Positions 42,593 to 51,563 of a stretch of 64,000 bases of DNA are shown piece by piece; the first letter of the stretch is position 1; each line of letters begins with the position of its first letter. The notes below the pieces were generated by a model. That model was given only the letters and a program-made list of their open reading frames with translations. It was not told the origin of the DNA and did no database searches. This stretch comes from Rhodobacter xanthinilyticus. Lineage in GTDB: Bacteria > Pseudomonadota > Alphaproteobacteria > Rhodobacterales > Rhodobacteraceae. Made by a program: the position numbers and the translations under genes. Where the stretch lies: positions 62,001-126,000 of the forward strand of contig NZ_CP017782.1 in assembly GCF_001856665.1 (NCBI RefSeq), read 5' to 3'.

Positions 42593-43525
42593 ATGACGAT
42601 CCACACCCGCGACGACGCGTATGAACCCGCCCACACCGCATCCCAGACCGCCCATGCGCTCGACGAGCTGCAGCTCTATGGCTACCGCCCCTTTGACGAG
42701 CCCGATCCGCGTCCGATGCCAGATGGGCAGCGCCTCGCCGTCGCCGTCGCCGACATCTTCGACGCCCTCGTTGCGACCCTCGAAGACACCCGCATGGAAC
42801 CCGACCTCGAAGAGGTGCTCTGGGGCCAGGTCAACCTCTTCCACCGCGCCACGGCCCGGATCGAGCGGACGCTCGATGAGAACGAGCAGGCGCAGCGCCG
42901 CCTCCAGCGCGAGCAGGACGGCTCCGAAGTGAAGTCCGTCGAACTCGAGCGCCTGACGGCCGAAGGCCTGACTCTCGTTGAACGGCGCAACTGCATGGAC
43001 ATGATGCGCGATCACGCGGCCACCGAGTTCGTCCATCACACGGGATCGACCTGGCGCCCCCGCACCGGCTCGATGGTGAACCGCCAGCACATGACCGCCG
43101 CCCTGATCGACAGCCGCGACTTCCTGGCCGCCAAGCGCCGCGCCGAGACCGAGGTAATGCTTCCCGCAGGCCCCAAGGTCGCCCTCACCGGCGGGACCGA
43201 TTTCAATGATCACCGCCTGATCTGGGGCAAGCTCGACCAGGTCCGGACTAAGTATCCCGACATGGTCCTCCTGCACGGTGGCAGCCCGAAGGGCGCAGAG
43301 CTCATCGCCGCCAAATGGGCCGAAGCCCGGGGCGTGACGCAGGTGGCCTTCAAGCCCGACTGGACCAAGCACGCCAAGGCCGCGCCCTTCAAGCGCAACG
43401 ACGCGATGCTGGATGTGCTCCCGGTCGGGGTCCTTGTCTTCCCCGGAACCGGTATCCAGGAAAACCTCGCCGACAAGGCCAAGAAGCTCGGCATCCCGGT
43501 CATGAAGTTCGAGAAGGGGGCGTGA
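42593..43525 (+). CDS. DUF2493 domain protein
   Basis: A 310-aa protein. The start at 42593 has GGAGG upstream. The N-terminal helical part (1-190) has a coiled segment (ERTLDENEQAQRRLQREQ). The C-terminal Rossmann-like DUF2493 domain (about 198-310) includes VALTGGTDFNDHRLIWGKLD, LLHGGSPKGAELIAAKWAE and VLVFPGTGIQENLADKAKKLG. DUF2493 belongs to the SLOG/DprA-like nucleotide-binding superfamily. It is a frequent neighbour of toprim and strawberry-notch genes on these plasmids. The role is unknown. Confidence 0.82.
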   Translation: MTIHTRDDAYEPAHTASQTAHALDELQLYGYRPFDEPDPRPMPDGQRLAVAVADIFDALVATLEDTRMEPDLEEVLWGQVNLFHRATARIERTLDENEQAQRRLQREQDGSEVKSVELERLTAEGLTLVERRNCMDMMRDHAATEFVHHTGSTWRPRTGSMVNRQHMTAALIDSRDFLAAKRRAETEVMLPAGPKVALTGGTDFNDHRLIWGKLDQVRTKYPDMVLLHGGSPKGAELIAAKWAEARGVTQVAFKPDWTKHAKAAPFKRNDAMLDVLPVGVLVFPGTGIQENLADKAKKLGIPVMKFEKGA

Positions 43526-43609
43526 GCCCCCGACTTCAATCCGGGACAGAACATTGTGGAAACGTCGAAGAGCGCTTGATATTGTGGTCTGGAGAGAGGC
43601 ATCAACAAC

Positions 43610-43876
43610 ATGTTCGACACATCGCAGCAAATGGAAGTGTTCCCGACGACGGTCGATCTCAAGCGGATCGACCCGTCTCTCAACATGCGGCGCTTCTATC
43701 GAATGAGCGTTCAGCCGGACCTGTTTGGCGGCGCATGCCTCGTGCGGGAATGGGGCCGTATCGGGTTTCGAGGGCAGATGCTAATCGAACGGCACCCAGA
43801 CGAGGGGCATGCTGTGACCGAGCTACTGAAGCTTGCAGCGACGAAGCATCGCCGAGGATACTTACGTTCGAGCTAG
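43610..43876 (+). CDS. WGR-domain protein
   Basis: An 88-aa protein that is essentially one WGR domain: MSVQPDLFGGACLVREWGRIG then RGQMLIERHPDEGHAVTELLKLAATKHRRGY. WGR domains occur in PARPs and MolR-type proteins and bind nucleic acid. Stand-alone versions are common on rhizobial and roseobacter plasmids. The following 43877-44059 has no gene I can support. Confidence 0.82.
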   Translation: MFDTSQQMEVFPTTVDLKRIDPSLNMRRFYRMSVQPDLFGGACLVREWGRIGFRGQMLIERHPDEGHAVTELLKLAATKHRRGYLRSS

Positions 43877-44059
43877 CTGATCCTTTGGGCTTTGATAGTC
43901 CAAGACCAGTCCCTGGGGTATCTACGCCTGAATGGTCGACTTCCAAGGCAACGTCTTGAAATTCGATTGATAATCTCGGCGTCACTCCCTAAGGTTGTCG
44001 CAGGCCCAGAAAATGGGCGCGCATAGTTACAATGCGCATTGGGATACCGGGAGGCCAGG

Positions 44060-44183
44060 GTGGATAACGACAAGTCAGAACTTCGATGGGGAGTCGAGCA
44101 ACGTCTCGAGTTCATAGAGTTCCGCTTGTTCTGGGAGGGGCATGTAAACCGGAGTGACCTCATGGATCAGTTCGGTGTCTCGG
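44060..44183 (+). pseudogene. WYL/HTH-type regulator, N-terminal fragment cut by IS3
   Basis: From a GTG at 44060 the frame reads SELRWGVEQRLEFIEFRLFW then EGHVNRSDLMDQFGVS, the winged-HTH start of WYL-domain regulators, and is interrupted by IS3 copy 2 at 44184. The rest of the gene is not in the window. Confidence 0.7.
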
Positions 44184-44222
44184 TGTACCGGGGCACGGTT
44201 ATGAGACAGCGCGTTGCGCTGG

Positions 44223-45146
44223 TCATGCCGCCATTTTGAACCCTTTGGCGGCGTCGGTTTCAAGGGCCTTCTGTTCGGCCCTGATCTGATCGGGCGTTTT
44301 GTAGCCGTGCCGTTCCCGCAGCCATGATGCGTTGTATCGCGCGGCGAAGGCGGCCAAAGCATGCCTGAGCTCTTCGACGGTCACAAAATGGCGGACCCAG
44401 AGCAGTTGCTCCTTGAGGGTGCGTATGGCCCGTTCGGCCACCCCATTGCCCTCGGGCTGGCGCACGAAAGCTGGTGAACTGGTGATCCCGAAGCATTTGA
44501 TCTCGCTCTGGAAGTCTTCTGACATGTAGTTCGATCCGTGGTCGTGCCGCAGGATCAGGCCGAGGGCCGTATCCGGCCCGATACAGCCGAAGTGCCGGGT
44601 GACGCCCTGACGGATCGGTTCCAGCGCCTCCCACCGGCTGGCACTTGAAGACGCATGGGTGCCGACGAACTCGCCCGAGCAATGATCCACCGCGATGAAC
44701 ACGTAGGCCCGTCCCTCCCCGATGGTGACCGTCTGGGTCATGTCCGTGCCCCAGACCTGATCGACCCGCTCAGTGACGATCGTCCCGTCATGGGGATGCG
44801 CATCCCGCTGGACGGGTCGCTGAGGTGCCAGAAGGTCGTTCTCCTTCATGACCCGCCGCACCCGACGGGGGGCGGTACAGACGCCCAGATGCCGAAGCCG
44901 CGCCCATATCTTCCGGTAGCCTTCCCCGGAAAACGGCGAGGCTTCGATGATGGCCTCGATATGCTCCAGAAGCGCGCTGTCGCTGCAGGCCCCCTCCGGA
45001 CCACGACGACGTGGCGGCCGCGCCTCATTGGCGGCATTGCCCGTAACACGATGCCGGTACACCGTCGCCCGGGGGACCCCCCAGATGTTGCAGACACGCG
45101 TCGTCCCGTAGCGCCGGTGCGTGGAGATCGAGTGCGCCTGGCTCAT
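44223..45146 (-). CDS. IS3-family transposase OrfB (copy 2)
   Basis: Protein identical to the OrfB at 27608-28531, with the same DDE residues and the same four-base overlap with OrfA. Likely active. Confidence 0.92.
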   Translation of the reverse strand: MSQAHSISTHRRYGTTRVCNIWGVPRATVYRHRVTGNAANEARPPRRRGPEGACSDSALLEHIEAIIEASPFSGEGYRKIWARLRHLGVCTAPRRVRRVMKENDLLAPQRPVQRDAHPHDGTIVTERVDQVWGTDMTQTVTIGEGRAYVFIAVDHCSGEFVGTHASSSASRWEALEPIRQGVTRHFGCIGPDTALGLILRHDHGSNYMSEDFQSEIKCFGITSSPAFVRQPEGNGVAERAIRTLKEQLLWVRHFVTVEELRHALAAFAARYNASWLRERHGYKTPDQIRAEQKALETDAAKGFKMAA

Positions 45147-45544
45147 GTCCTCGACCTCCGCCGGGCCAAAGGGCGGCCGCCCTCCAGCTTGTCGATCTTC
45201 GCGTACAGCAACTCGTTGGCCATGGTGATCTCGCCCACCTTGGCCTGCAGCCGCGCAATCTCGTCGTCACGCTCATCGCGCTCGCGTTCCTTCAGCGCAC
45301 TCTCGGCCGCCATGAGCACCCGGTCGCGCCATTCGGACAGCCGGTGAACCGGAACGTTCAGGTCCCGCGACACCGCCTCCAAGCTCTCACCCCGCATGAG
45401 CCGCTGAACCGCCACGAGTTTGCGCTTCGCCGAAAGGCGCCTGGCAGGACCGGCCACGGCCCCGCCGTCGCCAGCGTGATGGGCGCGCGCCGACGGGGCC
45501 GTGGCCTCCGTCGCACCTGAGGTGTCGTCGATCTTCTTGTCCAT
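45143..45544 (-). CDS. IS3-family OrfA (copy 2)
   Basis: Protein identical to the OrfA at 28528-28929. Confidence 0.9.
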   Translation of the reverse strand: MDKKIDDTSGATEATAPSARAHHAGDGGAVAGPARRLSAKRKLVAVQRLMRGESLEAVSRDLNVPVHRLSEWRDRVLMAAESALKERERDERDDEIARLQAKVGEITMANELLYAKIDKLEGGRPLARRRSRT

Positions 45545-45610
45545 GCTCTACTCCCCTTTCCTGAGAGAAATAGCGCTCCGAACTGTCTCAAGAAACCGTG
45601 CACCAGCCCA

Positions 45611-45712
45611 GCCTTCATCAATCTGGCCTGGCTTGGTGTCGTGGGCGCGGGGCAGCCCTATGCCCTGATCGTCTGCCTGATCTACGCCGCGGCGGTGTTC
45701 CGCTGGGTTTAG
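45611..45712 (+). pseudogene. DUF2160 membrane protein of the glycerol ABC transporter, C-terminal tail
   Basis: The frame after the IS end reads FINLAWLGVVGAGQPYALIV followed by CLIYAAAVFRWV and stop, the end of the small DUF2160 membrane protein that precedes the glycerol-binding protein in rhizobial/roseobacter glp operons. The permease and ATPase genes expected upstream are missing. Confidence 0.72.
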
Positions 45713-45722
45713 CGAACGACCC

Positions 45723-45753
45723 GCGTGGCCGGGCAGGAGGGGCTCGGCCACGC
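45723..45753 (+). other. Intercistronic hairpin before glpV
   Basis: GCGTGGCC (45723-45730) pairs with GGCCACGC (45746-45753). Hairpins here commonly stabilise the highly expressed binding-protein mRNA; there is no T-run, so it is not a typical terminator. Confidence 0.5.
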
Positions 45754-45794
45754 TTCACACTCAATGACTGAACGGTTCAAACGGGAGGACTAAA

Positions 45795-47507
45795 ATGAAC
45801 CTTAAGCTCACATCAACAACGGCGGCGCTGCTGATCCTGTCGGGTCCGGCCTTCGCCGACATGGATGCCGCGCGCGGCTTCCTCGACAAGGAGATCGGCG
45901 ATCTGTCGTCGCTGAGCCGTGCCGAGCAGGAAGCCGAAATGCAGTTCTTCGTCGATGCGGCGAAGCCTTTCGCGGGCATGGAAATCAAGGTCGTCTCTGA
46001 AACGATCACCACCCACGAATACGAAAGCCAGGTGCTGGCCCCGGCCTTCACCGCGATCACCGGCATCAAGGTCACCCATGACCTGATCGGCGAGGGCGAC
46101 GTGGTCGAAAAGCTGCAAACCCAGATGCAGTCGGGCGAGAATATCTACGACGGCTATGTTAATGACAGCGATCTGATCGGCACCCACTGGCGCTATCAGC
46201 AGGTGCGCAACCTGACCGACTGGATGGCAGGCGAGGGCGCCGATGTGACCCTGCCGACGCTCGATCTGGCCGACTTCATCGGCCTGAGCTTCACCACCGG
46301 CCCGGATGGCAAGGTCTATCAGATGCCGACCCAGCAGTTCGCGAACCTCTACTGGTTCCGCTATGACTGGTTCAACGACGAGAAGAACAAGGCCGACTTC
46401 AAGGCGGCTTACGGCTACGATCTGGGCGTTCCGGTCAACTGGTCGGCCTATGAGGATATCGCCGAGTTCTTCACCGGTCGTGATCTGTCGCACCTGGGCG
46501 TTCAGGGCGCGGTCTATGGCAACATGGACTACGGCAAGAAAGACCCCTCGCTTGGCTGGCGCTACACCGATGCGTGGATGTCGATGGCCGGTATGGGCGA
46601 TGTGGGCGAACCCAACGGCCTTCCGGTCGATGAATGGGGCATCCGCGTGAATGAGAACTCGCAGCCGACGGGCTCGTGCGTGGCGCGCGGCGGCGCGACC
46701 AACAGCCCCGCGGCAGTCTATGCCGTCACCAAGGCGATCGAGTGGCTGAACAAGTACTCGCCCCCGGCGGCCGCTGGCATGACCTTCTCCGAGGCCGGTC
46801 CGATCCCGGCGCAGGGCAACGTCGCGCAGCAGATGTTCTGGTACACCGCCTTCACCGCCGACACCGTCAAGCCGGGACTGCCGGTGATGAACGAGGACGG
46901 CACGCCCAAGTGGCGCATGGCTCCCTCGCCGCATGGCGTTTACTGGAAAGAGGGCCAGAAGGTCGGCTATCAGGACGCCGGTTCGTGGACGCTGATGCAA
47001 TCCACCCCGGTGGATCGTGCCAAGGCGGCCTGGCTTTATGCCCAGTTCGTCACCTCGAAGACCGTGGACGTGAAGAAATCCCACGTGGGCCTGACCTTCA
47101 TCCGCGAGTCGACCGTGCAGCATGACAGCTTCACCGAGCGCGCACCCAAGCTGGGCGGTTTGGTCGAGTTCTACCGCTCGCCCGCACGCGTGGCATGGTC
47201 GCCCACTGGTACCAACGTTCCGGATTACCCGAAGCTGGCGCAGCTGTGGTGGCAGAACATCGGCGATGCCATGTCGGGCGCCAAGACCCCGCAAGAGGCA
47301 CTCGATGCGCTCTGCGCCGATCAGGAGCGCGTGCTGGAGCGTCTTGAGCGGGCCGGTATCCAGGGTGACATCGGTCCCAAGCTGAATGAGGAGATGGACG
47401 CCCAGTACTGGTTCGACCAGCCCGGCGCGCCCTATCCCAAGCTTGAAAACGAGGACGAAACCCCGCAGACCGTCAGCTATGATGAGCTGATCAAGTCCTG
47501 GCAGTAA
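45795..47507 (+). CDS. glpV: Glycerol ABC transporter substrate-binding protein
   Basis: A 570-aa periplasmic protein with a signal peptide (ending SGPAFA) and extracellular solute-binding family 1 features (EYESQVLAPAFTAITGIKV). The length, the ending with YWFDQPGAPYPKLENED, and neighbours DUF2160 and glycerol kinase match the GlpV family. GGGAGG precedes the ATG. Without the permease and ATPase genes, removed by IS3 copy 2, it cannot drive uptake unless partners are elsewhere. Confidence 0.85.
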   Translation: MNLKLTSTTAALLILSGPAFADMDAARGFLDKEIGDLSSLSRAEQEAEMQFFVDAAKPFAGMEIKVVSETITTHEYESQVLAPAFTAITGIKVTHDLIGEGDVVEKLQTQMQSGENIYDGYVNDSDLIGTHWRYQQVRNLTDWMAGEGADVTLPTLDLADFIGLSFTTGPDGKVYQMPTQQFANLYWFRYDWFNDEKNKADFKAAYGYDLGVPVNWSAYEDIAEFFTGRDLSHLGVQGAVYGNMDYGKKDPSLGWRYTDAWMSMAGMGDVGEPNGLPVDEWGIRVNENSQPTGSCVARGGATNSPAAVYAVTKAIEWLNKYSPPAAAGMTFSEAGPIPAQGNVAQQMFWYTAFTADTVKPGLPVMNEDGTPKWRMAPSPHGVYWKEGQKVGYQDAGSWTLMQSTPVDRAKAAWLYAQFVTSKTVDVKKSHVGLTFIRESTVQHDSFTERAPKLGGLVEFYRSPARVAWSPTGTNVPDYPKLAQLWWQNIGDAMSGAKTPQEALDALCADQERVLERLERAGIQGDIGPKLNEEMDAQYWFDQPGAPYPKLENEDETPQTVSYDELIKSWQ

Positions 47508-47605
47508 GCCTTCCTCCCCGGCCGGGGCCCCTCGGGGCCTCGGCTATCCTGAAAACGTCCGGCGCCAGGCTGCCGGGCACGACATCGCTCTGAGGAGAAG
47601 CGGTT

Positions 47606-49090
47606 ATGACCCACATTCTTGCAATCGATCAGGGAACCACGTCCACGCGGGCCATTCTTTTCGATCAGGCGATGAACGTGGTCTCCTCGGCGCAGGAAGA
47701 ATTTCCCCAGCATTATCCGGCCAGTGGCTGGGTCGAACATGACCCGGCCGATCTGTGGTCCACCACCGCCGCCACCTGCCGCGCCGCGATTGAGCGCGCA
47801 GGCACGGGCGCCGAGGGAATCGCCGCCATCGGCATCACCAACCAGCGAGAAACGACGCTGGTCTGGGACCGCAAGACCGGAAAGCCCATTCATAACGCGA
47901 TCGTCTGGCAGGACCGGCGCACCTCGGCGCTGTGCAAGGCGCTCAAGTCCGAAGGGTTCGAAGAGATCGTGACGGATCGCACGGGTCTGTTGCTCGATCC
48001 CTATTTCTCGGGCACCAAATTGGCCTGGATCCTCGACAATGTCGAAGGCGCGCGGGCGCGGGCCGAGGCCGGAGAGATCGTCTTCGGCACGGTCGATACC
48101 TGGCTGGTATGGAACCTGACGGGTGGGGCGGTGCATGTTACCGATGCCACCAATGCCGCACGGACCATGCTTTACGATATTCGCAAGGGCCGCTGGTCGC
48201 AGACCATCTGCGAGCGTCTCGGCATCCCGATGGCGATGCTGCCCGAGGTGCGCGACTGCGCCGCCGAGTTCGGCCAGACCCGCCCGGACCTGTTCGGCCG
48301 CGCCATCCCGATCCTCGGGATCGCGGGGGATCAGCAGGCTGCGACCGTGGGGCAGGCCTGCTTTGCGCCGGGCATGATGAAATCCACCTATGGCACCGGC
48401 TGTTTCGCGTTGCTCAACACCGGTGCGGCGCCGGTGCGTTCGCAAAACCGGCTGCTGACGACCATCGCCTACCAGTTGGACGGCAAGCCGACCTATGCGC
48501 TTGAGGGCTCGATCTTCATCGCAGGCGCTGTGGTGCAATGGCTGCGCGACGGGATCAAGATCATCCGCGAGGCGAAAGAGGCACAGGGTCTGGCCGACCG
48601 GGCCGATCCGACGCAGCAGGTGGTTCTGGTGCCGGCGTTCACCGGGCTTGGTGCGCCCTATTGGAACGCCGAGTGTCGCGGCGCGGTCTTCGGGCTGACG
48701 CGCAACTCGGGCCCGGAAGAGCTGACCCGCGCGGCGTTGGAAAGCGTGGGCTATCAGACGCGCGACCTGTTGCAGGCGATGCGCGCGGATTGGACCGGCG
48801 GGGGCGAGACCGCGCTCCGGGTCGATGGCGGTATGAGCGCCTCGGACTTCGCGATGCAATTCCTGTCGGACATCATCGACGCGCGGGTGGACCGCCCCAA
48901 GGTGCTTGAGACAACCGCCATGGGCGCGGCCTGGCTGGCAGGACAACGCGCGGGGCTTTACCCGAACCAGTCGGAATTTGCCGCGCAATGGGCGTTGGAG
49001 CGGTGCTTCCAGCCGCAGATGGCGGCCGAGACCCGCGAAGATAAATACGCGGCCTGGCGCCGCGCGGTGGATGCAACGATGCGGTTCTGA
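47606..49090 (+). CDS. glpK: Glycerol kinase
   Basis: A 494-aa FGGY-family kinase. The opening [17 protein letters not shown] is the phosphate-binding start, [14 protein letters not shown] and [10 protein letters not shown] surround the glycerol site, and [13 protein letters not shown] and [11 protein letters not shown] are glycerol-kinase signatures. It makes glycerol-3-phosphate. It lies 98 bp after glpV, with a GC-rich hairpin in the gap, and 26 bp before an alcohol dehydrogenase gene, so it probably belongs to the same operon. Confidence 0.92.
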   Translation: MTHILAIDQGTTSTRAILFDQAMNVVSSAQEEFPQHYPASGWVEHDPADLWSTTAATCRAAIERAGTGAEGIAAIGITNQRETTLVWDRKTGKPIHNAIVWQDRRTSALCKALKSEGFEEIVTDRTGLLLDPYFSGTKLAWILDNVEGARARAEAGEIVFGTVDTWLVWNLTGGAVHVTDATNAARTMLYDIRKGRWSQTICERLGIPMAMLPEVRDCAAEFGQTRPDLFGRAIPILGIAGDQQAATVGQACFAPGMMKSTYGTGCFALLNTGAAPVRSQNRLLTTIAYQLDGKPTYALEGSIFIAGAVVQWLRDGIKIIREAKEAQGLADRADPTQQVVLVPAFTGLGAPYWNAECRGAVFGLTRNSGPEELTRAALESVGYQTRDLLQAMRADWTGGGETALRVDGGMSASDFAMQFLSDIIDARVDRPKVLETTAMGAAWLAGQRAGLYPNQSEFAAQWALERCFQPQMAAETREDKYAAWRRAVDATMRF

Positions 49091-49116
49091 CCCGCGGGGC
49101 CACCCGAGGAGGAGCG

Positions 49117-50265
49117 ATGACGATCTTTTCCGTGACGGCTCCGGCCCAGACGATCTTTGGTCGCGACAGTCGGCTGGGCGCGGCCGCGCATGTAGCACGG
49201 ATGGGCGCGCGCATCTTGCTGGTCAGCGGCCGCTCGGTTCCCTGGGTCGAGACCTTCGAAGCCGAGTTGCGCGCCGCAGGTCTCGCCGTCGAGCGGATTT
49301 TCTCCACCGGAGAACCCAGCTTGGGCGACGTCCGCGCCGGTGTCAGCGCCGCGCGCGCCTTTGGCGCGGAGTGCGTTGTCGCGGTCGGCGGGGGCGCGAG
49401 CATCGACCTTGGCAAGGCCATCGCGGGGCTGACGGGGTCAAAGGGCGACCCCGAGCAGTATCTGGAGTTGGGGCCAACCCCGGCCCGCAGCCTGACCGAT
49501 CCGCTGCCCTTCATCGCCATGCCGACCACCTCGGGCACCGGGGCCGAGGCCACGCGCAACGCGGTCATCAGTGTGCCCGAGCGGCAGTTGAAGATCAGCC
49601 TGCGCGACCCCCGGCTGGTTCCGGTGTTGGCAATCGTCGATCCGGCCCTGACCGATGCGCTGCCCAAGGCGCTGACGCTTGCAACCGGGCTCGACGCGAT
49701 CACGCAGTTGATCGAAAGCTATCTGTGCAACCGCGCGAACCCCGTTACCGATGCGCTGTGCCGCGACACGCTACCCGAGGCGATTGCCGCCCTGCGGTGC
49801 CTGATGGAGGGACCGTCACACACCGCACGCGATACCATGGCGCGGGCGAGCTACCTTAGCGGTCTGGCGCTGGCCAGTTCGGGGCTGGGCGTGGTGCATG
49901 GGCTTGCCTCGGTGATCGGTGGGCGCGGCGGTGCGCATGGCGCCATCTGCGGGCGGCTTCTGGCCGACGCGCTGAAGGTTAACCGCGAAGCGGCCGTGCG
50001 CGCGGGCCAGCCCACCCGGCGCTTTGATGAGGTCGAGGCGTGGCTGCGCGAAGGGCTTGGCGGAACGGTTAGCGGGCCAGAGCGTCTGCGTGCCTTCATC
50101 GACCGCCACGGCCTACCAACGCTGAACGATCTACACCTGTCCGAGCGCGATTTCGCTGCCGTCGCGCAAGAGGCCCTTGGCGCCTCCTCGACCAAGGCAA
50201 ATCCCGTTGCGCTCAGCGTCGATGACATTGCCCGGATCTTGCACGGCGCCGCGCGGAGCAAGTGA
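49117..50265 (+). CDS. Iron-containing alcohol dehydrogenase
   Basis: A 382-aa group III dehydrogenase. The NAD-site GGG is in VVAVGGGASIDLGKAIAGL; metal ligands are expected in TGLDAITQLIESYLC (Asp) and at the His of GLGVVHGLASVIGG. The family acts on butanol, glycerol, 1,3-propanediol or maleylacetate. With glpK next to it a glycerol- or propanediol-linked reaction is suggested, but the substrate cannot be read from sequence. GGAGGAG supports the ATG at 49117. Confidence 0.87.
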   Translation: MTIFSVTAPAQTIFGRDSRLGAAAHVARMGARILLVSGRSVPWVETFEAELRAAGLAVERIFSTGEPSLGDVRAGVSAARAFGAECVVAVGGGASIDLGKAIAGLTGSKGDPEQYLELGPTPARSLTDPLPFIAMPTTSGTGAEATRNAVISVPERQLKISLRDPRLVPVLAIVDPALTDALPKALTLATGLDAITQLIESYLCNRANPVTDALCRDTLPEAIAALRCLMEGPSHTARDTMARASYLSGLALASSGLGVVHGLASVIGGRGGAHGAICGRLLADALKVNREAAVRAGQPTRRFDEVEAWLREGLGGTVSGPERLRAFIDRHGLPTLNDLHLSERDFAAVAQEALGASSTKANPVALSVDDIARILHGAARSK

Positions 50266-50347
50266 GGCAGGGGCACGGTTCCTCCTGTATTTTCAGGGAA
50301 AAATAGGGTAACATCATTCGTACTGCTTAACGCGGGGGAGGAACGTC

Positions 50348-51124
50348 ATGTTCGTCGCTCAGTCTGTTCTGCAAGGCGGTGGCGCGGGGTGGTCGGCGGT
50401 TGCCTGCGCGTTGGCGCTTTCGTTTTCTGTCGCCCCCGCGAGCGCGCAGGATAGCGGCGACTGGAAGATGCAGTTCAACCCTTACCTCTGGGGCTCGGGC
50501 CTGAGCGGCAGCGTGGCCACGGTGCCCGGGCTGCCCGCCGCCGATATCGACAAGTCGTTCAGCGATATCCTTGATGATCTCGATCTCGGCGCTATGGCCG
50601 GGCTGACAGCTCGGAAGGGCGATTTCGGGCTATTCGGCGATGTGATGTATGTGAAGGTCGGGGCCGAGCAGGCGCTTGGCCCGGTGCTTGGCAGCGCCAC
50701 GCTCGACGCGAAGAATGTCGCGTTCACCCTTGGCGGCGACTACGTCATTGCACGCTCCCAAAATGGCGAGTTGCGGCTGGCCGGCGGCCTTCGTTACTGG
50801 AACGTCGAGACCGATCTGCGCTTCAGCGGCGGTGCGGTGGGGGAGCGTTCAGGATCGGCTTCGAACGATTGGATGGATGGGCTGGCCGGCGTGAACTGGC
50901 AGGCCGACACAAGCGCGAAAACCTTCGTGACGGGTTGGGCAATGGTCGGCGCTGGCGGATCGGACTTTACCGCCGATGTCTTCGCGGGCCTCGGCTACCG
51001 GATCAGTGAGCGCAATTCCATCGTCGGCGGCTACCGATATCTGAGCGTCGATCGCGAGGACGGTGATTTCCTGTATGACGTCGAGCAGCAGGGCCTGATG
51101 CTGGGCCTGAGCCTGCCGTTTTGA
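50348..51124 (+). CDS. Outer-membrane beta-barrel protein
   Basis: A 258-aa protein. A signal sequence (cleavage near ASAQD) is followed by alternating strands, e.g. MQFNPYLWGSGLSGSVATV, LGGDYVIARSQNGELRLAGG, YRISERNSIVGGYRYLSVD, and a terminal Phe (LGLSLPF) typical of autonomously inserted barrels. GGGGAGG lies before the ATG. I know no function. It faces the minus-strand genes that follow. Confidence 0.75.
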   Translation: MFVAQSVLQGGGAGWSAVACALALSFSVAPASAQDSGDWKMQFNPYLWGSGLSGSVATVPGLPAADIDKSFSDILDDLDLGAMAGLTARKGDFGLFGDVMYVKVGAEQALGPVLGSATLDAKNVAFTLGGDYVIARSQNGELRLAGGLRYWNVETDLRFSGGAVGERSGSASNDWMDGLAGVNWQADTSAKTFVTGWAMVGAGGSDFTADVFAGLGYRISERNSIVGGYRYLSVDREDGDFLYDVEQQGLMLGLSLPF

Positions 51125-51154
51125 CGGCGCCGCGCACTCCGGCCGCTTGGGCGG

Positions 51155-51494
51155 TTACTCAAGCTGCCACAGACCGTCGGCACGCTTGCAGCGCTTGAAT
51201 TCGCCACGCTGCGGACCGGCCTTTTCTTTCGTCTCAAAGACATGCGCAAGAAGGACGCAATTGTCCTGAATTTCGGTGATCTCGATCGAACCACCCGCGC
51301 CGCTGGCCTCGTTTTTCCACTCTCCCATATCGCCCGGCTTCGCCTCGGGGGCGGTGTAGAGCGCTTCCGCTTCGGCCATCATCAGCTTGACGTCATCGGG
51401 GGCAGGCCGGAGTCGCCCAACATGACGGCCGCGCCTGTGCCTGCGCCATTCCGGCGAAACCGATAAACGTCAGCAGGGTAAGAAGGGGTCGCAT
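51155..51494 (-). pseudogene. Small exported protein with a frameshift after the signal peptide
   Basis: An ATG at 51494 starts a clear signal peptide (RPLLTLLTFIGFAGMAQAQA), but the frame then stops. The rest, GLPPDDVKLMMAEAEALYTA to GLWQLE, lies in another frame and matches the size and layout of small periplasmic proteins with two Cys (NCVLLAHVF, FKRCKRA). One missing base near 51437 would join the two. I do not recognise the family with certainty. Confidence 0.6.
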
Positions 51495-51563
51495 TCGAGA
51501 GTTCTCCACGGCAGGGACACGAGCATTGATTTGCCGGTCATGGCATGAGCCGAAGGTGCCTTG

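Larger units (their letters stand above)
44184..45610 (-). mobile_element. IS3-family insertion sequence, copy 2
   Basis: 1427 bp with the same ends and proteins as copy 1. Left flank is a cut regulator gene, right flank a cut DUF2160 gene; flanks do not repeat, so it marks a recombination joint. Confidence 0.92.
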
